Of a stretch of 64,000 bases of DNA, positions 45,224 to 56,951 are shown piece after piece. Numbering within the stretch: position 1 is the stretch's first letter; every line of letters begins with the position of its first letter. The DNA is taken from the NCBI GenBank assembly GCA_002682825.1, contig NOKP01000051.1, forward strand, positions 142,844 to 206,843. The letters are read 5' to 3'. The stretch comes from Neonectria sp. B-13 (Eukaryota > Ascomycota > Sordariomycetes > Hypocreales > Nectriaceae). Below the pieces are notes generated by a model, which saw only the letters and a list, made by a program, of their open reading frames with translations, did not search any database and was not told the DNA's origin. The translations under genes and the position numbers were made by a program.

Positions 45224-46678
45224 ATGGCATCTCAAGGTATGGAGTCGTCGCGAGAAAGTGAGCCTGAAGAAGGTCTGCTCGCTGAGACGGCGCCGCTGCT
45301 CTCTGGAGCCGAACGTCATGGCTCCAGTACGGCAACCGACAGCGTGTGGTCAGAGCTACGGCTCCTATCCAAGTACTCACTGCCGCTGATCGCCACATAT
45401 CTCTTGCAATACTCCTTCAGCGTTATTACCACCTTTGTGGCCGGCCACCTGAGCGCCGATGACCTGGCCGCCGCCAGCATCGGCGTCACGACAATGAACA
45501 TCGTCGGGCTCGCCATCTTCGAGGGCATGGCCACCGCCCTCGACACGCTTTGTGCCCAGGCATACGGGTCTGGTAATATCACCGGCGTCGGGTTACACGT
45601 TCAGCGGATGCTTCTGCTCATGGCCATCGTCGCCCTGCCCGTCGCTGGAATCTGGCTGTGCTCTACCTCCATCATAGGTGCTTTTATCCCGCAACAGCAC
45701 CTCGCCGTCAAGGCCGGCTCCTTCTTGACAGTCAGCGTGATAGGGCTTCCTGGATATGCTGCCTTCGAAGCTGGCAAGCGGTTTCTACAGGCCCAGGGTG
45801 ACTTCAAGGCTGGCATGGTCGTCCTGTTAGTCTGCGCGCCGGCGAACGCGCTGCTCAGCTGGCTCTTCGCTTTCAAACTGGGCATGGGCCTCGACGGAGC
45901 GGCCCTGGGAGCTGCTATTACCAACGATCTACGGCCGATACTCCTCCTCCTCTACATCGTCTTCTTCAAGAAGCCGTCCCATCAATGCTGGGCTGGTCTC
46001 TCCCGCAGTGCCCTCCAGGGATGGGGACCGATGATCCGGCTGTCAGCAGCCGGATCGGCAGTAACCCTAGCGGAATGGGCCGCCTTCGAGATCTTGACTT
46101 TCAGTACTTCATATATCAGCACGGTTCACCTGGCTGCACAAACAATCTTGACGACGACGTCGGTCGTCATGTGGCACATCCCCTTCTCTGTTAGTGTCGC
46201 CGTCAGTACGCGTGTCGGCCACCTCATCGGGGCAGGTCTCGTGCCGACGGCAAGACGAGCTACTATCCTCTACGCCATCTGCTTCACGGCGGTTGGAATC
46301 TTCGACGGGGCTCTTCTGTTCTCCCTGCGCAACCACATCAGCCTCATCTTCTCCGACGACGCCGCTATTCGAGAACTTGCCACCAAGGCCATGCTTTCCG
46401 TGGGCGCGTTCCAGGTCATCGATGCCATTCTTTGTGGATGTAACGGCATCCTCCGCGGTCTTGGACGCCAGTCTGTGGCTGCCTGGGTAGTCTTCATCGT
46501 GAACTACCTAGTAGCCATCCCCTTTGCCATCTGGCTCGAGCTAGGGCCCTTGAAGATGGGTTTGAATGGTGTCTGGATTGGGCTTGGAAGTGGCATGGTG
46601 GCTATCGGCGTTATTGAGGTCGGCTACATGAAGCTGATAGACTGGCAAGATTGCGTCGAGGACTTGAAATCGGACTAA
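45224..46678 (+). CDS. MATE-family multidrug/metabolite exporter
   Basis: A single exon. I prefer the ATG at 45224 (484 aa, MASQGMESSRESEPEEG), because the acidic tail with ETAPLLSG just before helix 1 is typical for fungal and plant MATE proteins; an in-frame ATG at 45002 would add 74 unrelated Arg/Trp-rich residues. Twelve membrane segments in two six-helix halves are seen, with FEGMATALDTLCAQAYGSG at helices 2-3 and HIPFSVSVAVSTRVGHLIGAG as its counterpart in the second half. MATE proteins export organic cations, toxins or metabolites in exchange for H+ or Na+, at the plasma membrane or vacuole. It is convergent with the next MFS gene (97 bp between stops). Confidence 0.92.
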   Translation: MASQGMESSRESEPEEGLLAETAPLLSGAERHGSSTATDSVWSELRLLSKYSLPLIATYLLQYSFSVITTFVAGHLSADDLAAASIGVTTMNIVGLAIFEGMATALDTLCAQAYGSGNITGVGLHVQRMLLLMAIVALPVAGIWLCSTSIIGAFIPQQHLAVKAGSFLTVSVIGLPGYAAFEAGKRFLQAQGDFKAGMVVLLVCAPANALLSWLFAFKLGMGLDGAALGAAITNDLRPILLLLYIVFFKKPSHQCWAGLSRSALQGWGPMIRLSAAGSAVTLAEWAAFEILTFSTSYISTVHLAAQTILTTTSVVMWHIPFSVSVAVSTRVGHLIGAGLVPTARRATILYAICFTAVGIFDGALLFSLRNHISLIFSDDAAIRELATKAMLSVGAFQVIDAILCGCNGILRGLGRQSVAAWVVFIVNYLVAIPFAIWLELGPLKMGLNGVWIGLGSGMVAIGVIEVGYMKLIDWQDCVEDLKSD

Positions 46679-46775
46679 TAACTGTAACGATCATGTCTTG
46701 TTTGCCCAAGAGGATCGCCCAGGTCTAACTCATGTCTATAAATGAAACTGTAATATAATGTGTAATGTACCACAA

Positions 46776-48347
46776 CTACACCCTCTTTTTCCAATTCAGT
46801 CCAACTTGCTCATATCTCGCGACCATGTACACAACCGCTGATGCGAGCATGGATATTCCACAGAACACTTTCAAGCCCAGGTAGTCTCCGCCTTGCGACT
46901 CGACAATGGCGCTGGCGATGGGGCTGCCAGTGAGGGCGCCAAAAGACTGCACGGCAAAGGCAGTTCCGGTGCGGATTCCGATCTGCCTAATGTCTGAGAT
47001 CTGTGCAACCAGCGTTGGCCCAAGCGAGGTAAACCCACCAGACGCAAAGCCAAATGCAACAGTAAATACAATGATGGCCGTGTTGTTTTTGCCCGGTATC
47101 CAGAGCCCCAAGCAGAATACGGCAGCAATCAAGGCAACGCATATCATTACGTTGTAACGACCGAGTTTGTCGGCGAGAATGCCTGGTATTATCCGGCCCA
47201 GAATGCTACACCACTGTTAGTCTTTGACACCGTACAGTCGGGTAGTGTTGATCAAAAAGAAGAACTCACCTAACAGCATGCATAATAGGCAGAAGGTAGA
47301 TAACCAGCTCGTCTGTCATACCCTGCGCTTTCGCCTGCAAAATGACAAAGTTGAAAGGCAGAAACATGCCCCAAAAGAATAGAAACATAGCAGAGACAGT
47401 CGCCACAAAGACTGGTTCTCTCAGGCTCTTGAGGTACTCTTTCAACACGAACGGCTGGCGCTGAGGCGGTAGGCGAGATCTGACGGTGAAGCAAGAGATG
47501 GTCATCATGCCTAGAAACATGAAGGCGACGGCGCGAATGGTCCAAGGAAAGCCGACTCGTTTAATCAACTTGGACATCATGATCGGCAACACCACACCGC
47601 CGACCGAGGATCCGGACATCATGATTCCAAAGGCGGTGGCACGGCGACGATGAAACCACGAGAAGACGCAGGACATGCTGACACTGGCAGCCGCGCTGGA
47701 CCCGACGGCCGCGACGATGCTTTGGGCAAGGAAGATCTGGTAGAACTCGGTCGCCAGGGAGGTCATCATCAGTCCGAAAGCGTAGGTGAGTGTCCCGCCG
47801 ATGAGGATCCATTTGGGACCGTATCGATCGTAGAGACGGCCGAACTATGTCGTCTGATGTTAGTTGTCAACCCATTCTACTTTCATCGAGTGTAACTTAC
47901 TACCACCGGCATGAAGTTTAGCGTCCACAGGAAAACGCTGGTAACCCAAGAAATCGTAGATGATGGGTATTGTTTGAGCCCATCGCTGACGTAGTACGCC
48001 TGGAAGACTCCGATGCTGTTGCCGATGCCAAAGGTGCAGAAGAGTGTGCACCACGCTCCGAACAGAACCACCCAAGCCTCAGCGCCTCCATCGGGAAAGT
48101 CCTTGGGATCGGGCTCTACATCAGGAGCAGCCGCTACTGGAGGGTGTCCTTTCTCCTGGTCGACGCTCATGCCTTCAGTTGTTGTTGGGCCATGACCTTC
48201 AATGCCACGCCGTTCGTGACCCGGACTTGAGGTGGATAATGGGCGGGAATGGGGCATCGTAATCAGATTCGTCTCCACTGAGGGGTTGAACGACGGAGGA
48301 CTTTGGCTGCCCTGAGTAGAATTTGTGGTTGGCTTGAGGTTCTCCAT
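46776..48347 (-). CDS. MFS monocarboxylate-porter-type transporter
   Basis: Three exons (48347-47901, 47844-47270, 47205-46776) encode 483 aa. After a polar N-tail of about 90 residues, [18 protein letters not shown] begins helix 1, the hallmark of fungal monocarboxylate porters. Splicing gives [17 protein letters not shown] (helix 2-3 loop) and [17 protein letters not shown] (second-half motif). [20 protein letters not shown] is the helix 4-5 region. Likely a plasma-membrane carrier for monocarboxylates or related acids. It lies 1.1 kb from the divergent DapA-family aldolase gene, whose product (for example pyruvate) is a plausible cargo type, but this is inference. Confidence 0.92.
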
Positions 48348-49478
48348 GCTCCTTCTTCATTCTTGAGCGACTACTTCTCGCATTCAACGGTTTGTACAGC
48401 GCCATTCCATAACACCTGAGGATTGTCTTTGGCCTTGTCATCTTCAGATCCATGGAGCAATAATTGGTGGGGTATTCGCAACCGTAAAGCGGAGTCTCGG
48501 GTACAGTCAAGCAGTTTCCATTATTAATAGCTGATCCTCGGCCTGTATTAGCCCGGCAGGACTAGACATAATCACGGCGATCCCCCAAGATCATGCTTAT
48601 TCAGTTGGCGGGGTAAGTTATGCCCAGCTTTTGCTGGAGGGGTACGGTAAGCTGTAGTCTCTACCTGGTCGTGTGCAGTGATGGCTTCATGCCGAGGTTT
48701 AGTACTGACAAGCCTGCGAAACATGCAAGGGACTGAGACCTCGGATAACAGCCGAGATGGGTGACGGCGATCTCGGCCAAGGCACAGCATGTTGCTCAAG
48801 TAAGGGGAACTGAAAATGGTATGCGGGGAAGTAAGGGTTGCAAAGCAGTAAGGTGCATCTAGTGAACCGTGAGCGTCTCCTTGTTGACATTTATTAAAAG
48901 ACTCGGGCTAAAGTTTATCATCAGCCTCAAGACGTCCTGGCTCTAATCAACGGCATCTAAGCATACTAGATGCGGGTTTGTTCCCGTCGGAATTATTGTC
49001 CTGCGGGCGGGAGTCCTCAGTCTTATCGCCAGGCGCAGCATCTTACCCACAAATTTCGGCCATGGCTCCCGACCAGAAGAACAGCATCAGCACCGTTAAG
49101 AACCAAAGTCTAGAGGCGATGCTTCACTACGTGGGGTATTTAATATGAGCTACATGAGGCGTATCCGCACTCTTGACTGGAAATCCCGGTTCTAGTAGAG
49201 TCTTGAGTCAGAGATTAAGAAGCCCGGGACGGCACCCGGTCCGATTGCCGGCATCGGGATCCGCAGCCGATCCGAATTGCAAATGCGGCACCGGATTCCG
49301 TCTCGCCCCCAAGGTAGGTTATTAATGCGCAGATAAAGCCTTCTGGCAGATCACTTGCAAACAACAACACGTCTCTTTTTATCCTGCATTACAATCATTT
49401 GAGCTCTTTAATCTTTCTTTCAAAGGAATCCAGAACTGAACTCCCGTAACTCATCCTCCACCCGCAACATAAAAAAAC
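48348..49478. promoter_or_regulatory. divergent promoter region with a CGG/CCG cluster
   Basis: 1.1 kb between the monocarboxylate-type carrier and the aldolase. At 49230-49300 there are many CGG/CCG triplets, including CGG-N1-CCG (49237-49243) and CGG-N3-CCG (49292-49300), shapes bound by Zn2Cys6 dimers. They lie 180-240 bp upstream of the aldolase ATG. No gene lies here. Confidence 0.5.
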
Positions 49479-50423
49479 ATGGGCTTCCCCAAAGTACCCC
49501 CAAGCGGAATCTGGTGTCCCGCCGTCACTCTATTTGACCGCGAGACCGACACATTGATACCCGAGGACCAGGCCAAATACTATGCATACTTGTCAAAGAC
49601 GGGTCTTCGCGGGCTCGTCATCCTGGGCACAAACGCCGAGACCTTCTTGTTGACGAGGGAAGAGCGCAAGACTCTTGTCGAGATTGCTCGCAAGGCCGTC
49701 GGCCCAGAGTACCCGCTTATGACGGGTGTTGGCGGCCATTCGACCCGTCAAGTTCTCGAGTTTATCGCCGATGCTGCTGATGCGGGCGCCAACTATGCCC
49801 TCGTCCTCCCTCCAGCATACTTCGGCAAGGCCACGACTCCGGCCGTCATTAACGACTTCTTCGCCGAGGTGGCTGCCAAGAGTGCGATACCGATTGTCAT
49901 CTACAACTTCCCCGGCGTGTGTAACGGCATCGACCTGGATTCCCAAATCATTGCCGACTTGGCCCGCAAGCACGACAACATCGTCGGCGTCAAGCTGACC
50001 TGTGGCTCCGTCGCTAAAGTCACACGCTTGGCTGCTGAGCTGAAGCCCGAGGACTTCGCCATCTTTGGCGGCCAGTCTGACTTTTTGATCGGCGGGTTAA
50101 GCTCTGGCTCTGCCGGGTGCATCGCCGCATTCGCCAACGTGTTCCCCAAGACCATTGTGCGCATCTACGATCTATGGCATGAGGGGAAGATCGCCGAGGC
50201 TCTGGAGTTGCACAAGAAGGCGGCACTGGCTGAGCAGCCTTGTAAGTCTGGCATTGCGGCAACAAAGTACGCCGCAGCCATCAACACTGCAAAGGCAGCA
50301 GGTATCGAGGGCGCCCCTGAGAAATTGAGGCCCAGGAAGCCATATTCGGAGCCTGCTCAGGCGGCCAAGGATAACGTTGTGTCGACGATGGCAGAGGTTG
50401 CCAAGATAGAAGCGACTCTGTGA
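49479..50423 (+). CDS. DapA-family aldolase (4-hydroxy-2-oxoglutarate/keto-deoxy-acid aldolase-like)
   Basis: A single exon of 314 aa with an A-rich start context (CATAAAAAAACATGG). The TIM barrel has GTNAETFLLTREER, the VIYNFPG motif with catalytic Tyr142, and VGVKLTCG with the Schiff-base Lys172. Fungi make lysine by the aminoadipate route, so this is not a dihydrodipicolinate synthase for lysine. Fungal relatives cleave keto-deoxy sugar acids or 4-hydroxy-2-oxoglutarate to pyruvate plus an aldehyde, as in galacturonate or rhamnose use. The exact substrate is unknown. No targeting signal is seen. Confidence 0.9.
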   Translation: MGFPKVPPSGIWCPAVTLFDRETDTLIPEDQAKYYAYLSKTGLRGLVILGTNAETFLLTREERKTLVEIARKAVGPEYPLMTGVGGHSTRQVLEFIADAADAGANYALVLPPAYFGKATTPAVINDFFAEVAAKSAIPIVIYNFPGVCNGIDLDSQIIADLARKHDNIVGVKLTCGSVAKVTRLAAELKPEDFAIFGGQSDFLIGGLSSGSAGCIAAFANVFPKTIVRIYDLWHEGKIAEALELHKKAALAEQPCKSGIAATKYAAAINTAKAAGIEGAPEKLRPRKPYSEPAQAAKDNVVSTMAEVAKIEATL

Positions 50424-50460
50424 GAGGACATATATACTACTAGCACATAAGGTACTATAA

Positions 50461-51523
50461 TCAATAGCCATTACATAAGAGTCTACCATTCCTCGCATAT
50501 TCCTCTACACAAGAACGAAATAACTCTTGGTCCGTTTTGTAATCTCGCTCTTTCCACCACGAGCCAGCAAGGGGTGAGATAATGTCGCAGAAGTCGACGA
50601 GAACACCATCTCCCCGCCAGTTATCTGGTTTGACTTCCACGCTAAGAAACCCGACAGTATGAAAAAATTCCAATTGCTCAAGCATGGTGTCGGGGTTCCG
50701 GTCTCCTTTGGAGACATAATCATACACAATGGCGTAGTATGTTTCTTTATCCTTGAGGTCTAACAAGCACTCAGCGCGAGTTGCTATGAGATGCTTATTG
50801 ATATCACGTCCCTGGAATTTGGTCCAACCTCGGCAGCCGTTGATTCGAATGTTGGGTGAAAATGGAGTCAAATTATCGGGTCTCTCTTCCGGCTGGCTTG
50901 TGCGGTACGTTGAGAAGGCTCGAAGATTCCTGAGGGCATCGGTCCTCGTTTTCGGAGACAGATTGAGACGGATTTGCTGGTTGCTTCTTGCTGTTTGTTG
51001 GAGGCTGACCTGGATCATCTCTAGCAAGGCTGCGTTCATGCACTCTCTCTCTAATGGCCAATATACTTTAAGGGGGGGGGCAAGGTGCGCGCGGCCGGAC
51101 TTTTCGACGGTAGCGCAGCTCATAGAGTGAGTCGGGAATGTGAACGTATGGCTCAGCGTCAATGGGGGGCGGTTGATGATTGAATTCAAACTGCAGGCGA
51201 CAGGGCATTAGCGACGCGAGATACACCTTGGGGGTGGGCAGAAAACGTACGATCTTGACTGCCACACAATCTTCAGATCCACGAAGTCGAGCTTTGATAA
51301 CAAGACCATCCACCCCTCGACCAATGAATCTCCCTAGCTTAATGTCGCTGTGTCTTGGAAATTGCCGGAGCTTCGGGTGCTTGAAATCCTCCCAGTCCAG
51401 GGACGGATCTCCGACCTTGGGAAGTTGTGACATGAAGGGCAAGGTTGATTCTGGTTGCTGAGAAGCTGTTCCACCACCAGATGATGGTGTCTGTGTATCT
51501 ACACTCACTGCGACGGCTTCCAT
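50461..51523 (-). pseudogene. fungal kinase-like gene interrupted by a frameshift in a C run
   Basis: From the ATG at 51523, frame 1 encodes about 150 residues with a kinase-type glycine loop (GRFIGRGVDGLVIKAR) and VAIK-like Lys (DCVAVKIVRF), and stops just after a run of nine C (G on the + strand, 51072-51080). A second frame continues directly with YWPLERECMNAALLEMI to the stop at 50461, including YYAIVYDYV and GVLVDFCDIISP. One base fewer in the run would join them. The layout resembles fungal kinase-like proteins of the FTA2/Sim4-associated type, lacking a clear HRD motif. It is either a real null allele or a base-calling error in the homopolymer. No canonical intron fits. Confidence 0.65.
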
Positions 51524-51748
51524 GCTTGCTGAGATTTGGATCTTGATTCGTGGTTGGGCAAGATTTTCTTTTGTCTCGGAGAGGGAGAGTAAGGTATGTT
51601 GCAATAAGATGCTAACTAATATCACATCCCTGGAATTGGGTCTAACCTCAGCAGCCGTTTATTCGAACTTCATGTATAAAAGAGACGTCGATTTACTAGA
51701 CTAAATCAAGTACAGTAGTCAAGGACATCGAGAGCAATCTCAGTCTAT

Positions 51749-53508
51749 CTATCCCATCAGTCTTGGTGATAGATATACAAACAATTGTGGCTTCTGCCAC
51801 AGAAAGTAGGCCTCATTTCTCTGCAACCAATCCTTGCTGTTGGGATCAAGATGGATGTCAAAATTCCAAATTATCTTCGCAAGTATCAGGCGCATCTCCG
51901 CATATGCTAGACTAAAGATGATATGGCGTCAGCGGCTGTTACTAGACACTTTGGTATCTATCAACTTACTTCTTTCCGATGCAATCTCGTGGCCCAAAGG
52001 AGAAAGGCTGGACGACATGCGTTGGGTCTTTCGCAAAGCGAGTATCTCCAAGCCACCGTTCCGGGATGAATGAATCAGGAAGGGTGAAGTTTCTTGGGCT
52101 ATGGTACATCGGCCATTGCCAAATACCAAGAACGGTCTATAAAATGTCAGTTAAGCTATGCAATTAGTCTAAGGAACTTGACGTGACTTACACCTTCCGG
52201 AACAAACTCGCCGCATATTGTGTCTCCGCCAGGCTGTGCCTTACGCGGGCTCGCCGTGGGCACAGGAGGGTACACTCGAAGTGTTTCATTCAACACAGCT
52301 AGCATGTAGCCCAGTTTCTGCACGCTGAGAAGGTCGATATCTTCTTCGCAATCGAAGCTTGACCTTACTTCTTCTGCAAGTTTTGCCAAAACCTCGGGGT
52401 GACTCGCTAGCAGATATGTAGCACCAGACAGGCCTGTGGCTGTTGTTTCAGAGCCAGCAATGATCAAAAGACTGGCATTGTCTAGGATTTCGGGGTGGGA
52501 CATTTGCTACAGTTACGCGTCAGTCTTGAATGATATGACTGTGATCAAGAAACTCACCAATTTGTCGTTCCTGCCTGTCATTGTTTCCATAAAATCAGGC
52601 CGTGGATCTTGCATCTCCAATCGCTTTGCCACTTTCTCCTGCGTCAGTTGGAAGTGAGCGTGGAAGTTTTTCATCGCCTTCTTCGAGACGAGCATCTTTA
52701 CAAACTTGGGTCCGAAAGGAAACCGACGTAGAGCGGTGTTGATAGCACTCGTGCGGACTCTGTCGAAGATAAGCGATACCCACGGGTGGTAGTTCGAGTT
52801 TTCCAGACAACCAAAGGGCTCTCCAAAGACCAAGTCCCCGATGACGTCGAATGTTGTCCAGTTGAACCAAGACGTCATCTCCAATGGCCGCTCCCCATTA
52901 CCACAATTGTCTCGCAATTTTTGAATCAACAGACTGACATAACCTTGGATAAGATCTTGTTGCTCCAACATAGATTGAGCAGAGAAGCCGTGGGCTAGAA
53001 CCCTTCGCTGGCGACGATGGTTGTCTCGATCGGCACTGATGACACTATGCTGCTGTGTCTTCCAGAACACAGGATCTTTGCTGTTCTCACCCTGTCCGTG
53101 TTTTCGATGACCCATGATCTCAGTCCAAGCAGTCGGGTCGGTGAAGGAGAGTTCGTCAGGGGCAACGCGAACCACGTGCCCATACTTTTGATGCAATTCC
53201 AGTATCTTCTTGTGAGATTGGCCGGAAAAAATCATCCGTGCATATGGGATACGGGACATGGCCCACAGTCTCGGGCCAGGATAGTTTCGAAGGGGGTGAA
53301 AGAAGGCATTGTATAACAGGACCCCAAGAACATATACGGCCACCTAGCGCGCACTCTGGGATTAGCCGAAGGCCTGCCCATGTTTGGAGAATGCACAGTT
53401 TAGTCTTCTCATGAATGTCAGATTGCAAGAACTTACCAATGCAAGAAATGCTAGGAGAACAGTAAACACATGCTCGAAACCAGAGGACAAAATCCCAGAA
53501 GACAGCAT
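51749..53508 (-). CDS. cytochrome P450 monooxygenase
   Basis: Five exons (53508-53437, 53343-52558, 52506-52192, 52136-51970, 51911-51749) encode 500 aa. The 72-nt first exon begins the N-terminal membrane anchor, which continues after splicing (VFTVLLAFLAL then VAVYVLGVLLYNAFFHP), followed by the proline-rich hinge NYPGPRLW. P450 marks are complete: IIAGSETTAT (I-helix, near 304), NETLRVYPP (ExxR), FIPERWLGD (PERF) and the heme-binding [20 protein letters not shown], whose end is created by splicing the last intron. It is an ER-anchored haem monooxygenase of the CYP58/CYP68-like fungal type in general layout; the subfamily and substrate are not determined. No other biosynthetic enzyme is adjacent. 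Confidence 0.93.
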
Positions 53509-54735
53509 ATTGAATGTAGTTCTTCAGCGTCAGTGAAGTGTTGATAATCGACAACTAGAACTTATTGAGGCAAGCCCTGTTATGTCGGGACAGACCCTTG
53601 GTTATATATCCCACCTCCGGCTAGAACGGAATCGTATTGCAAACGCGGAGATATGGATTGGCTACCTACAGGTCCGAAAACAAGCATCAACCTTGTCGAT
53701 CTTGTCGGCAATTGGCAACTCGGGGTTCTTGATGCCTGTGATGTTGCATTGTCCACTTGGGTACCTCGGCCCCTTGTGGGTCAGTATGGAGTCTCGCGTC
53801 GTAACCCGAAGCCGCATGCAGCTTGATTCAATTTGGGCATGTGACGAATTGCGGGAAGCAACTGGCTCAAATTTATCGCCCTGATCCGAGGGATAGTTAA
53901 AATGAAGCTGAAGGAGTTTTCTGACGATATTTTACTACTACCCTAAGCTCATAGGCTAAGGAATTTCCGTATAGGGTGTTGAGTGGATATTCAAGAAGGT
54001 TAAAATTCAATCAAGTATGAGCTACTACAGGCTGCATATTTATCATTCTGCCTGTCACTGACGAGATGTTGGCGCGAGACAACATGTTACTATTCACTTA
54101 GAGGTGGGTGGAATCTCGCGAAATGGGAGGCAGTATTTTAGAGTTGTTTGTATCGTCTAGACGCTATTCATGACCTAATCACGCGATAGTATTGTGGGAT
54201 ATGTCGACGATTATGACGAAGGGCGAAAGTTATGACTTTGTAGCAGCCAAGCCCCAGTAGCCAAGGAATGATCGGTTGTGTACCGAGGTGGTATTTACGC
54301 ATATGCACTACGTGAGCCTCCTGCGCGGCATAACGTAGTTAATTACTTTTAAGTAACTTCACTGCTCGTCAATGCGTGTTCCGAGCATGAATCTGTCCGT
54401 AGCCTTCTGTCCGGGTTTTGAATGCTGTTCGTCTCACCGAGCACTGGTTAGTCATTCACCAAATGCCAATCTTAGTCTATAGAATGTAATATGTAATGTG
54501 TAGTAGGAGGGATGGTGAATCCAAGATGTTGCATGTTACACCGGAGCTCTGTTTGTGTTAAAAACTTGCAAAATTCTAGGGTCACTCTCACTGGTCATCC
54601 TTCGAGACTTATCTTCACTTTCATCACGCCTCAATAACTATCTCCGAACCCCGTTTATCATGGCCGTAACAGATTCAAATGTTCCAAAGATGGAGCTGAG
54701 TTTTGTCAAATGGCCGTAAAAGCCTGCTGGAATTC
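53509..54735. other. gene-free stretch
   Basis: About 1.2 kb upstream of the P450 gene. It should hold the P450 promoter. Open frames such as 53582-53884 show no domain. Confidence 0.5.
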
Positions 54736-55180
54736 TTACACAACTAGTGGGAGCCTTGGAAGAATACCCTTAACCAGAATTCGTCCTGAAATGGTATCGA
54801 GCTCAAACATCGCCAAGCAAAGCCTCTGCTTTGCCCATTCCGCAAGATCGACGTCGCGGGACCTCCACCAAATCCGCAACAGGCGAGCAAGGACGGACTC
54901 AAATCTGTAGCTGCCAAGCAAGATTGCATGGCATAGTTCGCTAGACGAACCTTCATCTTGAATTCGAAGGGAAGAGCGCCAGGCATCAAGAGCAAGCATC
55001 AAGCCTCTCAGCTTAAGTTCCTGGTGTTTGTTGACAATGGACAAACATAACTCCCCTGTACAGAGGTCAGCTTCCCTTCGCTACAGAATCGGACTTTGTG
55101 TTAAACGAAATTTCATCAAACCAAAGTCGTCCATTTTCGTCTTGGTCTGACCAGGTCGGTGGATGGTGACCCTTCAAGCT
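54736..55180 (-). pseudogene. relic of a fungal transcription factor C-terminal region
   Basis: The frame ending at 54736 has KHQELKLRGLMLALDAW, YRFESVLARLLR and WAKQRLCLAMFELDTISGR, a run of helices found in the C-terminal part of one class of fungal Zn2Cys6 regulators. Just upstream, in another frame (55060-55170), HPPTWSDQDENGRLWFDEIS fits the segment that normally precedes it. I find no zinc cluster and no clean join, and the frame ends early at LPRLPLVV. It is therefore a fragment, perhaps of a regulator once linked to the P450 gene (inference). Confidence 0.45.
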
Positions 55181-56375
55181 CGAAGACAAATGTTTGACTG
55201 CGGTATACCGTGGTCATGCTCCATTATTCAATACCTCTCTCGAGATACCTAGATAATGCATCGAATTTTGGCCTGTGGTTGAATTGTCATGTTCTAAAGA
55301 CTCTAAATTCGGTTCGCTAGGAAGTGAGCTCCTAGCAAAATAACCTTTCGAGGTTCCTCTAGATCTGCGGATTGCCCGCTGCCTGTTGAATGATATAGAC
55401 TTTGCGAGCGCTGTACGGTACATGGTTAAGCCATGTTCGAGTAAAGGTAAGGTCATAATGAGAAGCCTTCCGGGCAATTATGGCTCTGTGTTCAGATCAC
55501 TTACAACTGTTTCAGTCTCTTGTGTCACAGCCTCCGCAAGGAGGTCCAACCAGAACGGCATCGTATGTAACCTTGCGGGTGGAGTGGATAGTCGATGGAG
55601 ATGCCGGAACACTGCCGGCTGTGACAAAGAAATCTCCGTTGATGGAAGATGGAGGATCAAAAGTGGGTGGGAGCTCGGAATTTCGGGAGATACAAAATCG
55701 AATGCGGGGGATCGGCGCTTCGCAATGATCAAGGGGCTGGTCCCAGGAATAAGTTCCGCTATGGTCTGAGCGATGCTCCGAGCCCGCAACCAAATGTCTA
55801 GCGTTCATGTGTTTTTATGTATATTCGCAACCACATGTTGAAGCTAGAGGGTCTTGAGAATGCTTCTGCTCATAGTACAGCATCAACAAACCCCTTGATC
55901 CTCTCGCTGGTAGTCGTGATGATTGGCAATATCAGCCAGAGAATGCTGGTTGGCATTGAAGTTTAACAGTTCAGTGGATACACAGTTTCGGCATTTCAGA
56001 CACCCCGGTGTTGAGCTCCACCTCCTCTGAACCACCTCGTACGATCTTTTCCTCAAACTGAAACGACACTGCAGAAAATGCATGCCAGCTCGGGCGATCT
56101 CGGTAGCAGCAAAGGCAAGGTCTTGTCATTTGCTCGGCAACTGTCTTGTTCATGTTTAACATGGCATTTGTCTCACAAATCTGCGGCCCAGATCATCTTT
56201 AGCAATGTATTTATTACTTACTCTGTAGTAACTTCTTCATTCTCGTCGTCATACAATATTTCTACGCGATTTCTGCAGCGATAGCTCGAGCCCTTGCAGG
56301 TCAGAGAACCCCAGTGGTGACAGCTTGAAATCACACCTTAACCGGCGTATTCAGCCCTTTCCACCATCAGGACTT
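55181..56375. other. gene-free stretch between two relics
   Basis: About 1.2 kb. Minus-strand frames at 55214-55477 and 55478-55789 could be decayed upstream parts of the regulator relic but carry no recognisable motif. Nothing else is supported. Confidence 0.4.
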
Positions 56376-56693
<318 letters not shown>

Positions 56694-56951
56694 ACGCGTT
56701 ATTAACACCGTGGGCTGCAAAGAACCCACGGAGCTCCTAGCATATCTTCGTATCGAGCCAGTGGAACTAAACAGAAAGACAAGTCAAAGTGTGTCACGAT
56801 CTTTTACGATATCTTAGATCCCCACCATGCCGTGAAAGGAGTCATGTCACACAGCCCTGTTATGTAGAGGGAGAGTAGACTACAAGTAATATCTTATCAA
56901 GGCTCACTCCATTACCTAGATAGACAATAATGGAGTCGTGTATACTGGAAA

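Noticed and set aside
44304..45398. 364-codon open frame on the minus strand
   Set aside because: No ATG start, Arg/Ser/Pro/Gly-biased, includes the hexamer array as Gly-Ser repeats, and overlaps the start of the MATE gene.
51060..51130. An intron that would remove the C run in the kinase-like gene
   Set aside because: The only phase-compatible donor reads GTCGAA, and removal would delete residues (VYWPLERE region) that look coding.
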